64,000 nt of DNA from NCBI GenBank assembly GCA_022841825.1, contig JALHQT010000007.1, positions 158,857-222,856 on the forward strand. The letters run 5' to 3'. Below the pieces are notes generated by a model. That model worked only from the letters and a program-made list of their open reading frames with translations. It ran no database searches and had not been told where the DNA came from. Source of the DNA: Anaerolineae bacterium. GTDB lineage: Bacteria > Chloroflexota > Anaerolineae > Aggregatilineales > Phototrophicaceae. The first letter of the stretch is position 1. Every line of letters starts with the position of its first letter. The position numbers and the translations under genes were made by a program. Below, piece after piece: positions 16,747 to 25,279 of the stretch.

Positions 16747-17304
16747 TCACACCCCCGCAAACGTCAGCGACGGATTCTTGAACGGGATGAGCGCCATCAC
16801 GACCGAATGCGCGTAGTACGCCAGCCGGTCGATGGCGTCGCCCGTCAGCAGCCCGACCGCGCCATTCTGCTGCTTGCTGTTCGAGCGCCCGAAGACCGCG
16901 TCGTCCGCGTCGCCCAGTTCCAGCCCCTGACGCACCAGCGCCGCCACCTCTTCCGGCAGGATGAACGCCGCCGTCCGGCTCTTGCCCGCCCGCTCGCGCC
17001 CCAGGATGACGATCCAGGCGAAGGTCTCCATCGCCCCCGCGTGGTCGCTGCACCCGCCCTCGATGCCCACCCAGTAATCCGCCTCCGGGACGAGCGCCCG
17101 CGCGTTCGCCGCGCGGTTGGTTGCGCCGCGCAGCGTCTCGTCGTCGCCGAGCGGCTGGTCGCGCACACCGGATGGCGCGCTGATGCCACGCACCTCGCAG
17201 GGCTGATCTGGGAACATGGCGGCGAAGCCCTGGCGCGCCGCTTCGATCTTGACCGGATTGGTCGAGGCGACGATCAGCAGCAGAGGCGATGAATGTGTCA
17301 GCAT
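16747..17304 (-). CDS. Inosine/xanthosine triphosphatase (YjjX/NTPase type)
   Basis: A 185-residue protein of the non-canonical purine NTP phosphatase family related to E. coli YjjX. IVASTNPVKIEAARQGFAAM at the N-terminus is the nucleotide-binding signature, and YWVGIEGG and TFAWIVILG are the central family motifs. It would hydrolyse ITP/XTP and keep deaminated purines out of nucleic acids. The Met at 17304 fits the family N-terminus; upstream in-frame codons to 17448 look non-coding. There is no strong ribosome-binding site at this start. Confidence 0.85.
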   Translation of the reverse strand: MLTHSSPLLLIVASTNPVKIEAARQGFAAMFPDQPCEVRGISAPSGVRDQPLGDDETLRGATNRAANARALVPEADYWVGIEGGCSDHAGAMETFAWIVILGRERAGKSRTAAFILPEEVAALVRQGLELGDADDAVFGRSNSKQQNGAVGLLTGDAIDRLAYYAHSVVMALIPFKNPSLTFAGV

Positions 17305-17399
17305 GAGGGTGAATGCTTTCCCTTCGAATGTTCGTGCATTCGGTACAAAGTTTGCGCCGAATTTCCATTCTATGGTATTGTAATCTATACGGGCTTTCC

Positions 17400-17413
17400 T
17401 GAAAACGATTACA
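17400..17413 (+). promoter_or_regulatory. LacI-family / cre-like operator upstream of sugar-binding protein
   Basis: TGAAAACGATTACA matches the core of catabolite/LacI-family operators (TGNAANCGNWNNCW) and lies about 105 bases upstream of the sugar-binding protein gene. A TATTGT/TAATCT AT-rich stretch stands just before it. The assignment rests on pattern and context only. Confidence 0.35.
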
Positions 17414-17518
17414 GCTTGCCCGTCATAAGTTAGAGCAAAGGAGGTCAAGCGGTCACGACTGATCCTCTGGTAGCAATGTGTTCATCACCACTTACTTGAT
17501 GTTAGGAGAAAGAACCGC

Positions 17519-19201
17519 ATGAATGTTCGTACTTCTCGTATTGTCGCACTTTTGACAATCCTCGCCCTACTTCTCAGCGGCGTCAGCGCCTTCGCCCAGG
17601 ACACCTTCATGGGCAAGACCGCTGCTGAACTCTTCCCCATTCCCGATGTCGCTGCCAACGAGCAGGAACAACAGCTCGCCTTCCAGGCGCTGCTGGCAGC
17701 CGGCTTGCCCGATGGCACCGCGCTCGGCGCTGGTCAGACGATGACCTTCGGCGTGCTGGGGCAAGGCTCGCGCGGCGGCATTTCCGGCACGATTTATTTC
17801 TGGCGCAACGTCTTTGAAGCGGCGACTGGCGCGGAAATGGAAATCGTCGAGGTTCCCTACAATGAACTCGGCACCACCATCCCCGCCGACTTCCTGACCG
17901 GTCAGTACACCTACGACGCATTCATTGGCGCGGCGTGGCAGTATGGCGACTGGGTCAGCAACGAGTGGATTCAGCCCATTGACCAGTGGATTGGCGATCC
18001 CCGCTTCCCGTCGTGGACACCTGACGACACCGCACCCGCGTTCCGCGCGCTCCTCCAGTGGGGCGGGCAGACCTACGGTTCGCAGATGGACGGCGACGCC
18101 CAGCTTCTGTACTACCGTCAGGACATCCTGAGCGATCCCGAATGGCAGGCAGCGTACGAGGCGGAAGTCGGTTCGCCGATGCCCTTCCCGATCCGCACCT
18201 GGCAGGATCTGCTGGCGATCACCACCTTCTTCAACGGCAAGGACTGGAACGAAGATGGCGACCCGGATGACGGCATCAGCCTGCATCTCGCCGCTGGTGG
18301 TCAGGGTCACTTCCACTACGCGACGCTGGCAGCTTCGTTCGCCGTCACCCCGTCGGCTGGCGATGACGCGCGCGCTGTCTCGAAGTACGACAATGTCTTC
18401 TGGTTCGACCCCGATGATATGACCCCGCTCATCAACCAGCCCGGTCACGTCCGCGCGCTCGAATTCCTCCAGGAACTGGCAGCGACCGGTCAGGAAGCCC
18501 AGTTCGGCTGGCAGCTTGGCGAGGCGTGGGACAACTTCCTGGGCGGCAACGCCATCGCCACCTTCTCGTGGGGCGATGTCGGCTCGCTGTCGCAGAACCC
18601 GGATCGCTCGGTCATCACCGGCAACCTGGGCGCGGATGTCATCCCCTGCTCCTCTGAGTGGTATGACCGCGAAACTGGCGCATTCGTGACCGACACCGAA
18701 AATCCGAACTGCGTTGGCAACACCACCGGCGGCTCCTGGCACCCGACGATGTCGGCATTCACCGATGTCCCGGAACTGACCTACTACTTCATGGCGATGC
18801 TGGCGAACCCGGTCATCAACTTCTACAACGCGACGACCGGTTGGCAGGGCATCGACCCGTGCTGCACCTACCAGCTCTATGAGCCGCGTGGTACAGCGGT
18901 CTCCGAAGACTACACGGCAGTCGGCTTCAACGCGGACGATATGGAACGCTATATCAACAGCTATGGCTCCAACGTCTACGACAAGACGACCTACCTGACC
19001 TACCTGCGTATCCCCGGCACGCTGGAATACATCCAGGAAACGCTCGACATTCGTCTCTCCGAGGCGATGACCGGGCAGTTGAGCGCGCAGGCGGCGTTGG
19101 ATGCGACGGCCGCGGACTGGGAAGCAGTCACGGACGGTCTTGACCGCGCCAACCAGCTTGCCATCTACCAGGCAGCCATCGGCTACACGCCTGGTGGGTA
19201 A
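17519..19201 (+). CDS. Carbohydrate ABC transporter substrate-binding protein
   Basis: A 560-residue exported binding protein of the extracellular solute-binding family 1. The signal peptide (IVALLTILALLLSGVSAFAQ) ends near residue 27. The mature part has the family order: FGVLGQGSRGG, an aromatic-rich cleft (WRNVFEAATG, WQYGDWVSNEWIQPIDQW), YYRQDILSDPEW, and a late GGSWHPTMSAF. It is long for the family, like binders of large oligosaccharides or sugar-phosphates. AGGAGA precedes ATG 17519. It heads an operon with two permease genes. No ATPase gene is present locally, so a shared MsmK/MalK-type ATPase is expected elsewhere. Confidence 0.9.
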   Translation: MNVRTSRIVALLTILALLLSGVSAFAQDTFMGKTAAELFPIPDVAANEQEQQLAFQALLAAGLPDGTALGAGQTMTFGVLGQGSRGGISGTIYFWRNVFEAATGAEMEIVEVPYNELGTTIPADFLTGQYTYDAFIGAAWQYGDWVSNEWIQPIDQWIGDPRFPSWTPDDTAPAFRALLQWGGQTYGSQMDGDAQLLYYRQDILSDPEWQAAYEAEVGSPMPFPIRTWQDLLAITTFFNGKDWNEDGDPDDGISLHLAAGGQGHFHYATLAASFAVTPSAGDDARAVSKYDNVFWFDPDDMTPLINQPGHVRALEFLQELAATGQEAQFGWQLGEAWDNFLGGNAIATFSWGDVGSLSQNPDRSVITGNLGADVIPCSSEWYDRETGAFVTDTENPNCVGNTTGGSWHPTMSAFTDVPELTYYFMAMLANPVINFYNATTGWQGIDPCCTYQLYEPRGTAVSEDYTAVGFNADDMERYINSYGSNVYDKTTYLTYLRIPGTLEYIQETLDIRLSEAMTGQLSAQAALDATAADWEAVTDGLDRANQLAIYQAAIGYTPGG

Positions 19202-19217
19202 CGTTTAGTAGAGACAA

Positions 19218-19322
19218 CCCTCACCCCACCAAGCCCCTCCCCTTGCACCGCATGGAGAGGGGCTTACGGAGCCTGCTCTGTCACCCCTTCTCCCTGAGGG
19301 AGAAGGGGCTGGGGGATGAGGG
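19218..19322. repeat. Nested palindromic repeat element, copy 2
   Basis: The outer CCCTCACCCC (19218-19227) faces GGGGGATGAGGG (19311-19322). Inside are CCCCTCC/GGAGAGGGG and a perfect 11-bp hairpin (19284-19294 with 19298-19308). The design matches the element at 7993-8088 (CCTCACCCC outside, CCCCTCTCC inside). It separates the binding-protein gene from its permeases and could lower downstream expression. Confidence 0.6.
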
Positions 19323-19381
19323 TAATCTACGCTATTCCCAACATTCGTTCTTTGCAATAGGCTCCGGGGGGAACTTATTCG

Positions 19382-20257
19382 ATGAAGTCACGCGCCAAGT
19401 ATTATTTCCTGATGCCCGGCGTCATCTGGGTCTTATTGTTCACACTGTTTCCGTTGGTCTACTCGCTCTACCTGAGCATGACCGACTTTCGCATGGGGCG
19501 TGATCCGTCGTTCATCGGGTTGCAAAACTACGCGGAAATCCTCGGCTTGGATGGCGGCGGCGGCGATACCAAAGCGCTGGAGACGGCCGGCTTCACGCTG
19601 TTCATCGTGCTCGGCAGCACCGCCCTGACGCTCTTCCTCGGCACGTTCATGGCGTGGATCTTCAATCACGACCTGCCATTTCTGCGTGAGATGCGCGCGG
19701 TCATCACCATGCCGCTGTTCGCCGCGCCGGTCGCGGTGGGCTTCCTGGGCGTGGTCATCTTCAACGAGACGAACGGTCCGATCAACAACATCTTTCAGGG
19801 CTTGGGCATGGGGCGCGTCAACTGGTTCATCGAACCATGGCCCGCGCGCTTCGCCATCATGATCACGGATGTCTGGCAGTGGGCACCCTTCGTCTTCATC
19901 GTCGTGCTGGCGGCGATGCAGGGCATCCCCGACGACCTGTACGAATCGGCGCGGCTCGATACCAAATCGAACTGGGTGTTGTTCCGCAAGATCACCCTGC
20001 CGATGATCGCCCCGGCGCTCGGCACGGTCTTCCTGCTGCGGCTGGTCGAGACGATCAAAATCCTCGACATCCCGACAACGCTGACGCGCGGCGGTCCCGG
20101 CTCAGTCACGCAAAGCTATGCCTTCTACATCCGCGAGGTCGGTCTGCGCGGCAGCTTTCAGCTTGGCGATGCTTCGGCGCTGTCCTACCTGGTACTGATC
20201 GTCGCCATCATCATCTCGTCGATTTATTTCTGGCGCATGCGCGCGCGTTATGAGTGA
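19382..20257 (+). CDS. Sugar ABC transporter permease (MalF/UgpA type)
   Basis: A 291-residue inner-membrane permease with six predicted membrane segments, beginning YYFLMPGVIWVLLFTLFPLV. The EAA loop that docks the ATPase is at ESARLDTKSNWVLFRKITLP. It forms the transport channel with the next gene product. It has a G-rich ribosome-binding site upstream and overlaps or abuts the second permease (stop at 20257). Confidence 0.92.
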   Translation: MKSRAKYYFLMPGVIWVLLFTLFPLVYSLYLSMTDFRMGRDPSFIGLQNYAEILGLDGGGGDTKALETAGFTLFIVLGSTALTLFLGTFMAWIFNHDLPFLREMRAVITMPLFAAPVAVGFLGVVIFNETNGPINNIFQGLGMGRVNWFIEPWPARFAIMITDVWQWAPFVFIVVLAAMQGIPDDLYESARLDTKSNWVLFRKITLPMIAPALGTVFLLRLVETIKILDIPTTLTRGGPGSVTQSYAFYIREVGLRGSFQLGDASALSYLVLIVAIIISSIYFWRMRARYE

Positions 20258-20270
20258 GGGGAAATCCATC

Positions 20271-21173
20271 ATGTCCACTGTTGCAAAGATGTCCAACCCC
20301 AGCTCACAGACGATGGTCGCCGAGGCGGGTAAGAAGCGCCCGTTCCGCTGGGGGCGCGCCGTGCTGCTCATCCTGGCGCTCTTCTGGACGTTCATCGCCA
20401 TCGCGCCATTCCTGTTCGCGCTGACGACTTCGTTCAAGACGCAGCTCGACTCTATCGACGGCACGGTCATCCCCTGGTTGCAATACCAGCCGACGACGCT
20501 CAACTGGCAGCAGGAGTTCGGCTCTGGCGGCGCGGAGACCTTCAAGACTCTGCGCAGCAGCGCGCTGATCTCGCTCGGCGCGACGCTGCTGGCGACCTTC
20601 CTCGGCACACTGGCGGGGTATGGTTTGGCGCGCTTCAAGTATGGCATCGGCAATGCCAATCTCGTCTCGTGGTTCCTCTCGCAGCGCTTTCTGCCGCCGA
20701 TTGCGACGGTCATCCCGTTCGTGCTGCTGTTCCGCGATCTCAAGCTGCTGGATACCCTGCACGGCATGATCATGGTCAATACGACCTTCACGCTGCCCTT
20801 CGCGGTGCTGATCATGCGCGACTACTTCGCCGATTTTCCGTCGGAGCTGCGCGATGCGGCGCTGGTGGACGGCGCGAGTGAGTTCGTGACCTTCTGGCGT
20901 GTGGCGCTGCCGCTGGCGACCCCGGCGCTGGTGGCGTCGGCGATCATCTGCTTCGCGTTTTCGTGGAACGAGTACCTGTTCGCCAGCATCCTGACCAACC
21001 GCGACTGGAAGCCCTACCCGATGATGGTGGCAGGCACAGACTCGGTGCGCGGCATCATGTTCAACTTCGTCTCGACGCGTATGATCATCGCGGTCGCGCT
21101 GCCCGTGCTGCTCTCGCTGCTGGTGCAGCGTTACATCGTGCGCGGTCTGACGTTCGGCGCGGTGAAGGGGTAG
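20271..21173 (+). CDS. Sugar ABC transporter permease (MalG/UgpE type)
   Basis: A 300-residue permease, the second half of the heterodimeric channel. Its segments begin AVLLILALFWTFIAIAPFLF, and the EAA loop reads LRDAALVDGASEFVTFWRVA. ATG 20271 is preferred because GAGGGGAAA lies 7 bases upstream; an ATG at 20250 would overlap the previous gene by 8 bases. A hydrophilic stretch of about 25 residues precedes the first helix. Confidence 0.92.
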   Translation: MSTVAKMSNPSSQTMVAEAGKKRPFRWGRAVLLILALFWTFIAIAPFLFALTTSFKTQLDSIDGTVIPWLQYQPTTLNWQQEFGSGGAETFKTLRSSALISLGATLLATFLGTLAGYGLARFKYGIGNANLVSWFLSQRFLPPIATVIPFVLLFRDLKLLDTLHGMIMVNTTFTLPFAVLIMRDYFADFPSELRDAALVDGASEFVTFWRVALPLATPALVASAIICFAFSWNEYLFASILTNRDWKPYPMMVAGTDSVRGIMFNFVSTRMIIAVALPVLLSLLVQRYIVRGLTFGAVKG

Positions 21174-21179
21174 GCGATC

Positions 21180-21608
21180 CTATGATTGTGTCTGGTAAAA
21201 CATCGCCTTCTTGAGATTGGGCGTGTTGAAGTCAAAGCCGCAGGTCTTGAAGAAATCTTCCGACGCCGTGATCGCCATCACCTCGAAGACGCCCTTCACC
21301 TGCGCCAGATCGACACACGCCTTGACGAGCGCCTTGCCGATGCCCAACCCCTGGGCATCCTGCGAGACTGCCAGGCTGCGGATCTCCGCCAGCTTGCGCG
21401 AGTAGATTTCGAGCGCGGCGCAGCCGACGACCTTGCCGTTCAGCTCGGCGACGAAGAAGTTGTCCTGCCACTCTTCCAGCTCGTCATAGGTGCGTTCGAG
21501 CAGCAAGCCCTGCTCGACGAACGGGACAATCAGCTCGGCAATCGCCGCCAGATCAGCAGGTGTGGCATTTCGGATGATCACGTTAGAAGCAGTGGCAGTC
21601 GTCGTCAT
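21180..21608 (-). CDS. ArgA-like GNAT N-acetyltransferase
   Basis: A 142-residue GNAT protein resembling the acetyltransferase domain of N-acetylglutamate synthase: IRNATPADLAAIAELIVPFV, FFVAELNGKVVGCAALEIY, AEIRSLAVSQDAQGLGIGKAL (acetyl-CoA loop Q-x-x-G-x-G) and FFKTCGFDF. It may supply the first step of arginine synthesis, or it may acetylate another amino acid. It is convergent with the sugar permease (6 bases apart). An ATG 12 bases upstream is an alternative start. Confidence 0.8.
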   Translation of the reverse strand: MTTTATASNVIIRNATPADLAAIAELIVPFVEQGLLLERTYDELEEWQDNFFVAELNGKVVGCAALEIYSRKLAEIRSLAVSQDAQGLGIGKALVKACVDLAQVKGVFEVMAITASEDFFKTCGFDFNTPNLKKAMFYQTQS

Positions 21609-21630
21609 GGCAATATCCATATGTTGAAAG

Positions 21631-21723
21631 TGGTGCGTGGTGCGAAAAGACAAGTTCGCACTTCGCACACGGACGAGGCACGCCTCGCCCCTACAGGGGG
21701 CAGACACATGGGTCTGCCCCTAC
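21631..21723. repeat. Cluster of heptamer and palindromic repeats
   Basis: TGGTGCG heptamers (21631-21644) face TTCGCACTTCGCAC (21655-21668). A palindrome follows (21671-21690, arm GGACGAGGC, then CTAC), and then GGGGCAGAC (21697-21705) with GTCTGCCCC (21712-21720) and TAC. It is the densest intergenic example of both repeat families and lies in the leader of the GNAT gene. Confidence 0.65.
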
Positions 21724-21727
21724 TAAT

Positions 21728-22087
21728 TTACACCCAACCCGCCGCGCGCGCGACTGCCAGCGCCAGCAAAATCGACGCGCCGAGCACCGCCCACGCCACC
21801 AACCGCCCGACATCCTGCGCGGGCGAGATCGGGCTGCGTTTGACCTCGACATTGCCAAGCAAATCGACGTAGAAATCGACGTTTTCGCGCCCGCGCGTCA
21901 GCCGCGCCATGTAGTCGTGGCGGCTGATGACGATCCAACCGTCGTCCTCGTCGTCCCAGTCGTCGCCGAGCTGCTCACGGATGGCGCTTTCGAGGCGGGC
22001 GCGGGCGTCTTCCGGCGCGATGGGTTCAATGGCGTCAATCGGGTCGGTCAAGCAATCCTCGCTTGCAGGGCTTTCGTTGGGCAGCAA
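21728..22087 (-). CDS. Hypothetical protein with C-terminal membrane anchor
   Basis: A 119-residue protein: an acidic N-terminus, a central domain (GWIVISRHDYMARLTRGREN, VDFYVDLLGNVEVKRSPISP) and a C-terminal membrane helix (LVAWAVLGASILLALAVARA). No family is recognised. The layout suggests a tail-anchored protein with its domain in the cytoplasm. Confidence 0.6.
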   Translation of the reverse strand: MLPNESPASEDCLTDPIDAIEPIAPEDARARLESAIREQLGDDWDDEDDGWIVISRHDYMARLTRGRENVDFYVDLLGNVEVKRSPISPAQDVGRLVAWAVLGASILLALAVARAAGWV

Positions 22088-22246
22088 GTAAACCGTCGTG
22101 ATCGCACTTCATCCGCCCACAGCCTTATGATACACATGACGGTCGCCATCGGCTAGACGCTTCACAGACCGCCCTCTCTTGATCATAGATCGCTGGAAGC
22201 TCTGTAATGTAATGCGCGGATGTGCCCCGTGAAGAATGGAAGTGGT

Positions 22247-22777
22247 ATGGCTAAACTTGTATTCAGCATGAACCAATCCCTCGACGGCTACGTCGATCAT
22301 ACGGAGTTTGCGCCAGATCCCACGCTCTTCCGTCACTTCATTCAGGAGGCTCAGGGTCAGGCGGGCAGTGTCTACGGTCGCAATGTGTATGATCTCATGC
22401 GCTACTGGGATGACGATCAGCCTGAATGGGATGCAGACGAACACGCCTTCGCTGCGGCGTGGCGGAAGCAGCCGAAATGGGTCTTCTCGCGCTCGTTGAA
22501 GTCGGTCGGACCCAACGCCACGCTTATTCCGGATGAGCTTGAGGGCGCGATCCGCAAGTTGAAGTCCGAGCGCGATGGGGAGATTGAAGTTGCTGGACCC
22601 AAGCTGGCGCACAGTCTCACCGAACTTGGACTGATCGATGAGTATCGAATCTACCTGCACCCGGTCGTGCTGGGTCACGGCACGCCCTATTTCGCCGGAC
22701 CCCGACCGCCGCTCCGCCTGATGACTCATGATCGGATTGGCGAGGATGTGATCAGGCTGACCTACGTTCCTGCTTAA
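22247..22777 (+). CDS. RibD C-terminal / dihydrofolate reductase-like protein
   Basis: A 176-residue reductase of the RibD C-terminal family: LVFSMNQSLDGYVD at the N-terminus, YGRNVYDLM, KWVFSRSLKSVGPNATLI, and EVAGPKLAHSLTELGLIDEY, which contains the NADPH-binding Gly stretch. Stand-alone members reduce unidentified pteridine- or ribityl-type substrates. ATG 22247 follows GGAAG; a start 9 codons earlier lacks support. Confidence 0.85.
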   Translation: MAKLVFSMNQSLDGYVDHTEFAPDPTLFRHFIQEAQGQAGSVYGRNVYDLMRYWDDDQPEWDADEHAFAAAWRKQPKWVFSRSLKSVGPNATLIPDELEGAIRKLKSERDGEIEVAGPKLAHSLTELGLIDEYRIYLHPVVLGHGTPYFAGPRPPLRLMTHDRIGEDVIRLTYVPA

Positions 22778-22815
22778 TCGCGCCGCAGACCCGACCCCTG
22801 ACAGGTCATTTTTCG

Positions 22816-23400
22816 TCAGGTTGCGTTGCCCAAGCGGGCATTGTAGATAAAAGCATGGCTGTCTGCGAACTGCCGATAGACTGCCATCGCTTCGTCTTTG
22901 AGCACATCCTCAATCAGTTCAATGCCCCGCTTTGCCAGTTCCGCTTTCCACTCTGGATGCACAGGTCCTTCGTCAAATCCGGTGATCTGTTCAAGTTCCG
23001 GACCGCTGCCCGCGATCACCAACGACCGAATCCCTGACCACAACGTCGCTCCGAAGCACATGGCACAGGGTCGCCAGTTGACCACGAACTGGTAGGCTGG
23101 CAGGCTGGGTCCGCCCAGGTCATAGGTGCCGAGCATCTGCTGCGCCAACGAGAGGGTCATGATCTCCGCGTGAGCCGATGAAATCTGATGTGCCATGACC
23201 CGGTTGACGCCGATCATCAGCGGCTTGCCGGAGTCGCGCTCGAAGACCCCGGCATCGAACGGTCCACCCGTGTCGTGTTCGATATTCAGTCGGGAAAAGC
23301 GGATGACAGCAGCCATCCGGTCTTCGACAGTCGGCAGGCTGGCAGGCAGGTTGCGGAGTTCTTCATCCGCCCAATCCGGCATGGTGAGGGTGAAGTGCAT
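22816..23400 (-). CDS. Nucleoside/nucleotide deaminase-family protein
   Basis: A 194-residue zinc deaminase fold. HAEIMTLSLAQ supplies the zinc His and the proton-shuttling Glu, and RPCAMCFGATLWSGI supplies the two zinc Cys (usually PCxxC). It is related to guanine and tRNA-type deaminases (CDA superfamily). The substrate is not readable from sequence. GAGGAC lies upstream of the start. Convergent with the reductase at 22247. Confidence 0.85.
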   Translation of the reverse strand: MHFTLTMPDWADEELRNLPASLPTVEDRMAAVIRFSRLNIEHDTGGPFDAGVFERDSGKPLMIGVNRVMAHQISSAHAEIMTLSLAQQMLGTYDLGGPSLPAYQFVVNWRPCAMCFGATLWSGIRSLVIAGSGPELEQITGFDEGPVHPEWKAELAKRGIELIEDVLKDEAMAVYRQFADSHAFIYNARLGNAT

Positions 23401-23456
23401 GGGTGGTGTCCTCGATTTCGACTATGGCTACGTTTTTGCTTAACTGCGCCCACGAG

Positions 23457-24002
23457 TCATGATGCGAACAGGTTGCTGACTGTAATCTCGCCCAGCAGCG
23501 GGGATGCGAATCGTTCGTCGGTGCTGTACACCTCCAGGCGCGCAAACCGGTCGCCTTGCAGCGTCCAGACCTCGACCAGGCGCGGATCAGGATCGACCAG
23601 CCAGTATTCGCGCACGCCGTGCTTTTCGTACAGGCGGAACTTCCCGCTGCGGTCGTTCTTCTCGGTGCCGGGTGAGAGCACTTCCGCTATCAGGGCGGGC
23701 GCGCCGATCAGGCGCGTGTCGGTCACTCGGCACAGGCTGCCCGGCAGCACGACGATCACATCCGGCTGCGGCGCGTTGAATTCGTCAAACTCGACATCGA
23801 GCGGGGCGACGAACACCCGCCAGCCGCGCCCTTTCGCCAGCGTCTTCAGGAAATAGGCGATTTCCAGCACGATATCCTGATGTTCCGGCGTGGGTGATGG
23901 AGTCTCGATGATCTCTCCGTCGATGAGCTGCGTCGGCTGCATCGTCTCCGGCAGGGCGAAGTATTCGGCTGTGTGGATGCGCTCTTTCACCGGGTCGGTC
24001 AT
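23457..24002 (-). CDS. Uma2/DUF820-family PD-(D/E)XK nuclease-fold protein
   Basis: A 181-residue protein with the Uma2 pattern: YFALPETMQPTQLIDGEII, the acidic QPDVIVV, LIAEVLSPGTEKNDRSGKF containing the Glu and Lys, and YEKHGVREYWLVDP. Members are common and multicopy in Chloroflexota and Cyanobacteria; their biological role is unclear. GAGGAA precedes ATG at good spacing. Confidence 0.85.
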   Translation of the reverse strand: MTDPVKERIHTAEYFALPETMQPTQLIDGEIIETPSPTPEHQDIVLEIAYFLKTLAKGRGWRVFVAPLDVEFDEFNAPQPDVIVVLPGSLCRVTDTRLIGAPALIAEVLSPGTEKNDRSGKFRLYEKHGVREYWLVDPDPRLVEVWTLQGDRFARLEVYSTDERFASPLLGEITVSNLFAS

Positions 24003-24111
24003 GATGGCGATTCCTCAACGTTATCATGCCCATCATAACCCTTACGATGCGCCGTCGTCTATAATTCGATACATTCCTGTCTATTCCGGCATGTTTCGGA
24101 GTACCGTATCG

Positions 24112-24189
24112 GTGGCGGCTCGTAAAGACAACTATTATGTCCTCAGCCTCGGCTGTTCCTAAAACACCGTCGATAGCGAAAGCATCGCC
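24112..24189 (+). pseudogene. Truncated, broken copy of the rimO 5' end
   Basis: These 78 bases match the first 26 codons of the intact rimO at 25280-25357 with six differences by eye. One of them turns codon 17 into TAA, and similarity ends after codon 26. A TATAAT stands 52 bases upstream (24060-24065), comparable with the TATAAT 49 bases upstream of the intact gene, so the leader seems to be duplicated as well. It is a direct repeat that brackets the foreign gene at 24216. Confidence 0.8.
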
Positions 24190-24215
24190 GGGAATACAGG
24201 GAAGAAACGGCGACC

Positions 24216-25166
24216 ATGAGAACACGACCGTGGACAACTATATTGCTGATTTGGGGTGTCGCGGTAATTGTGTTGTTTAGCGCTTTATTGTGGTTCGCGT
24301 TTCCGACCATCCGGAATTTGTATGACTTCTTCTTCGGAGATGGACTTACCTGGTTTAGACCTTGGACATTGGAGTTTGTGCAGGAGCAGTTTATTGGATC
24401 TATTCCCCCTAACGCTACCAACGTAGAGTACACCGACAAAGACCAAAATCACTCATACGCGTTGCTGTCCTTCTCTGCACCTCCGGCAGAAGCCGACGAA
24501 TTCGTCAGTCGGTTTTGCTTTGGTAGACTATTTCGCGGATATGACCCCTTTAATGCGATAGATAATGTTGAAGATGATCTCGGACACCCCATTCGTACTG
24601 AACCAGCACACTACTATTTCTCCTATTCCCCAGATACTTCCTCTGATGTTTACGGGAATAGATGTTATGAAAACACCCGAGGGGGATTGCTCCAGATAAG
24701 GATAGACCGCTCACAGATGGACTTTTACCATGTGAAGCTTGAAATTTCGGGATATTGTCAAAACCCAATCGCACAACACCCATGTGATGGTCACTCTATC
24801 GACTTCTTCGATATGGGGACTCTCGATGTTGAGGAAGAAGTAACCATTCTGTCTCGTTTAGGAGGCGGAAGCGAGTGGGAGATTTCAGTTGAAGAGAACC
24901 AATTGTATCGCATTACGCTTGTGCCTCTATTTGAAGTGGCGAACGAGTCAGGTCACGCCTCAATAGCTACTTTCCCTAATGTGAACGAAAATCAAGCTCC
25001 GGTGACATGTGATGACTGTCGGATTACCGTACAAGGCAACGTAGGCACGGATGGGTTATCTCTGGATTTTGCAGGAACTTTTACTGGAAAGGCTTTTATT
25101 TGGTTGTTTTGGATGTCAGGCTCTTTTCAGCCATATATGCTGCGGGTGTCGAACATGTCGAGGTAA
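24216..25166 (+). CDS. Low-GC membrane-anchored hypothetical protein (probable foreign gene)
   Basis: A 316-residue protein of no family I recognise. One N-terminal membrane segment (ILLIWGVAVIVLFSALLWFA, 9-28) is followed by an exterior domain with several Cys (CFGRLF, NRCYEN, GYCQNP, HPCDGH, CDDC) that could form disulphides. The C-terminal region is beta-rich (YRITLVPLFEVA, CRITVQGNVGTDGLSLDFAG). Base composition is visibly AT-richer and codon use differs from its neighbours, which supports horizontal acquisition. It sits exactly between the broken and intact rimO copies. A GGAAG site stands about 15 bases upstream. Confidence 0.7.
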   Translation: MRTRPWTTILLIWGVAVIVLFSALLWFAFPTIRNLYDFFFGDGLTWFRPWTLEFVQEQFIGSIPPNATNVEYTDKDQNHSYALLSFSAPPAEADEFVSRFCFGRLFRGYDPFNAIDNVEDDLGHPIRTEPAHYYFSYSPDTSSDVYGNRCYENTRGGLLQIRIDRSQMDFYHVKLEISGYCQNPIAQHPCDGHSIDFFDMGTLDVEEEVTILSRLGGGSEWEISVEENQLYRITLVPLFEVANESGHASIATFPNVNENQAPVTCDDCRITVQGNVGTDGLSLDFAGTFTGKAFIWLFWMSGSFQPYMLRVSNMSR

Positions 25167-25279
25167 AGGGAATTGAGGGGTAGGCGACCATAGCAGTAGC
25201 TCGATCATACCTTTCCGGCGCGTTCTCCCCTATAATGCCCACAATTCCCACGAACACAGCATGATATGGAGGACGCCCG

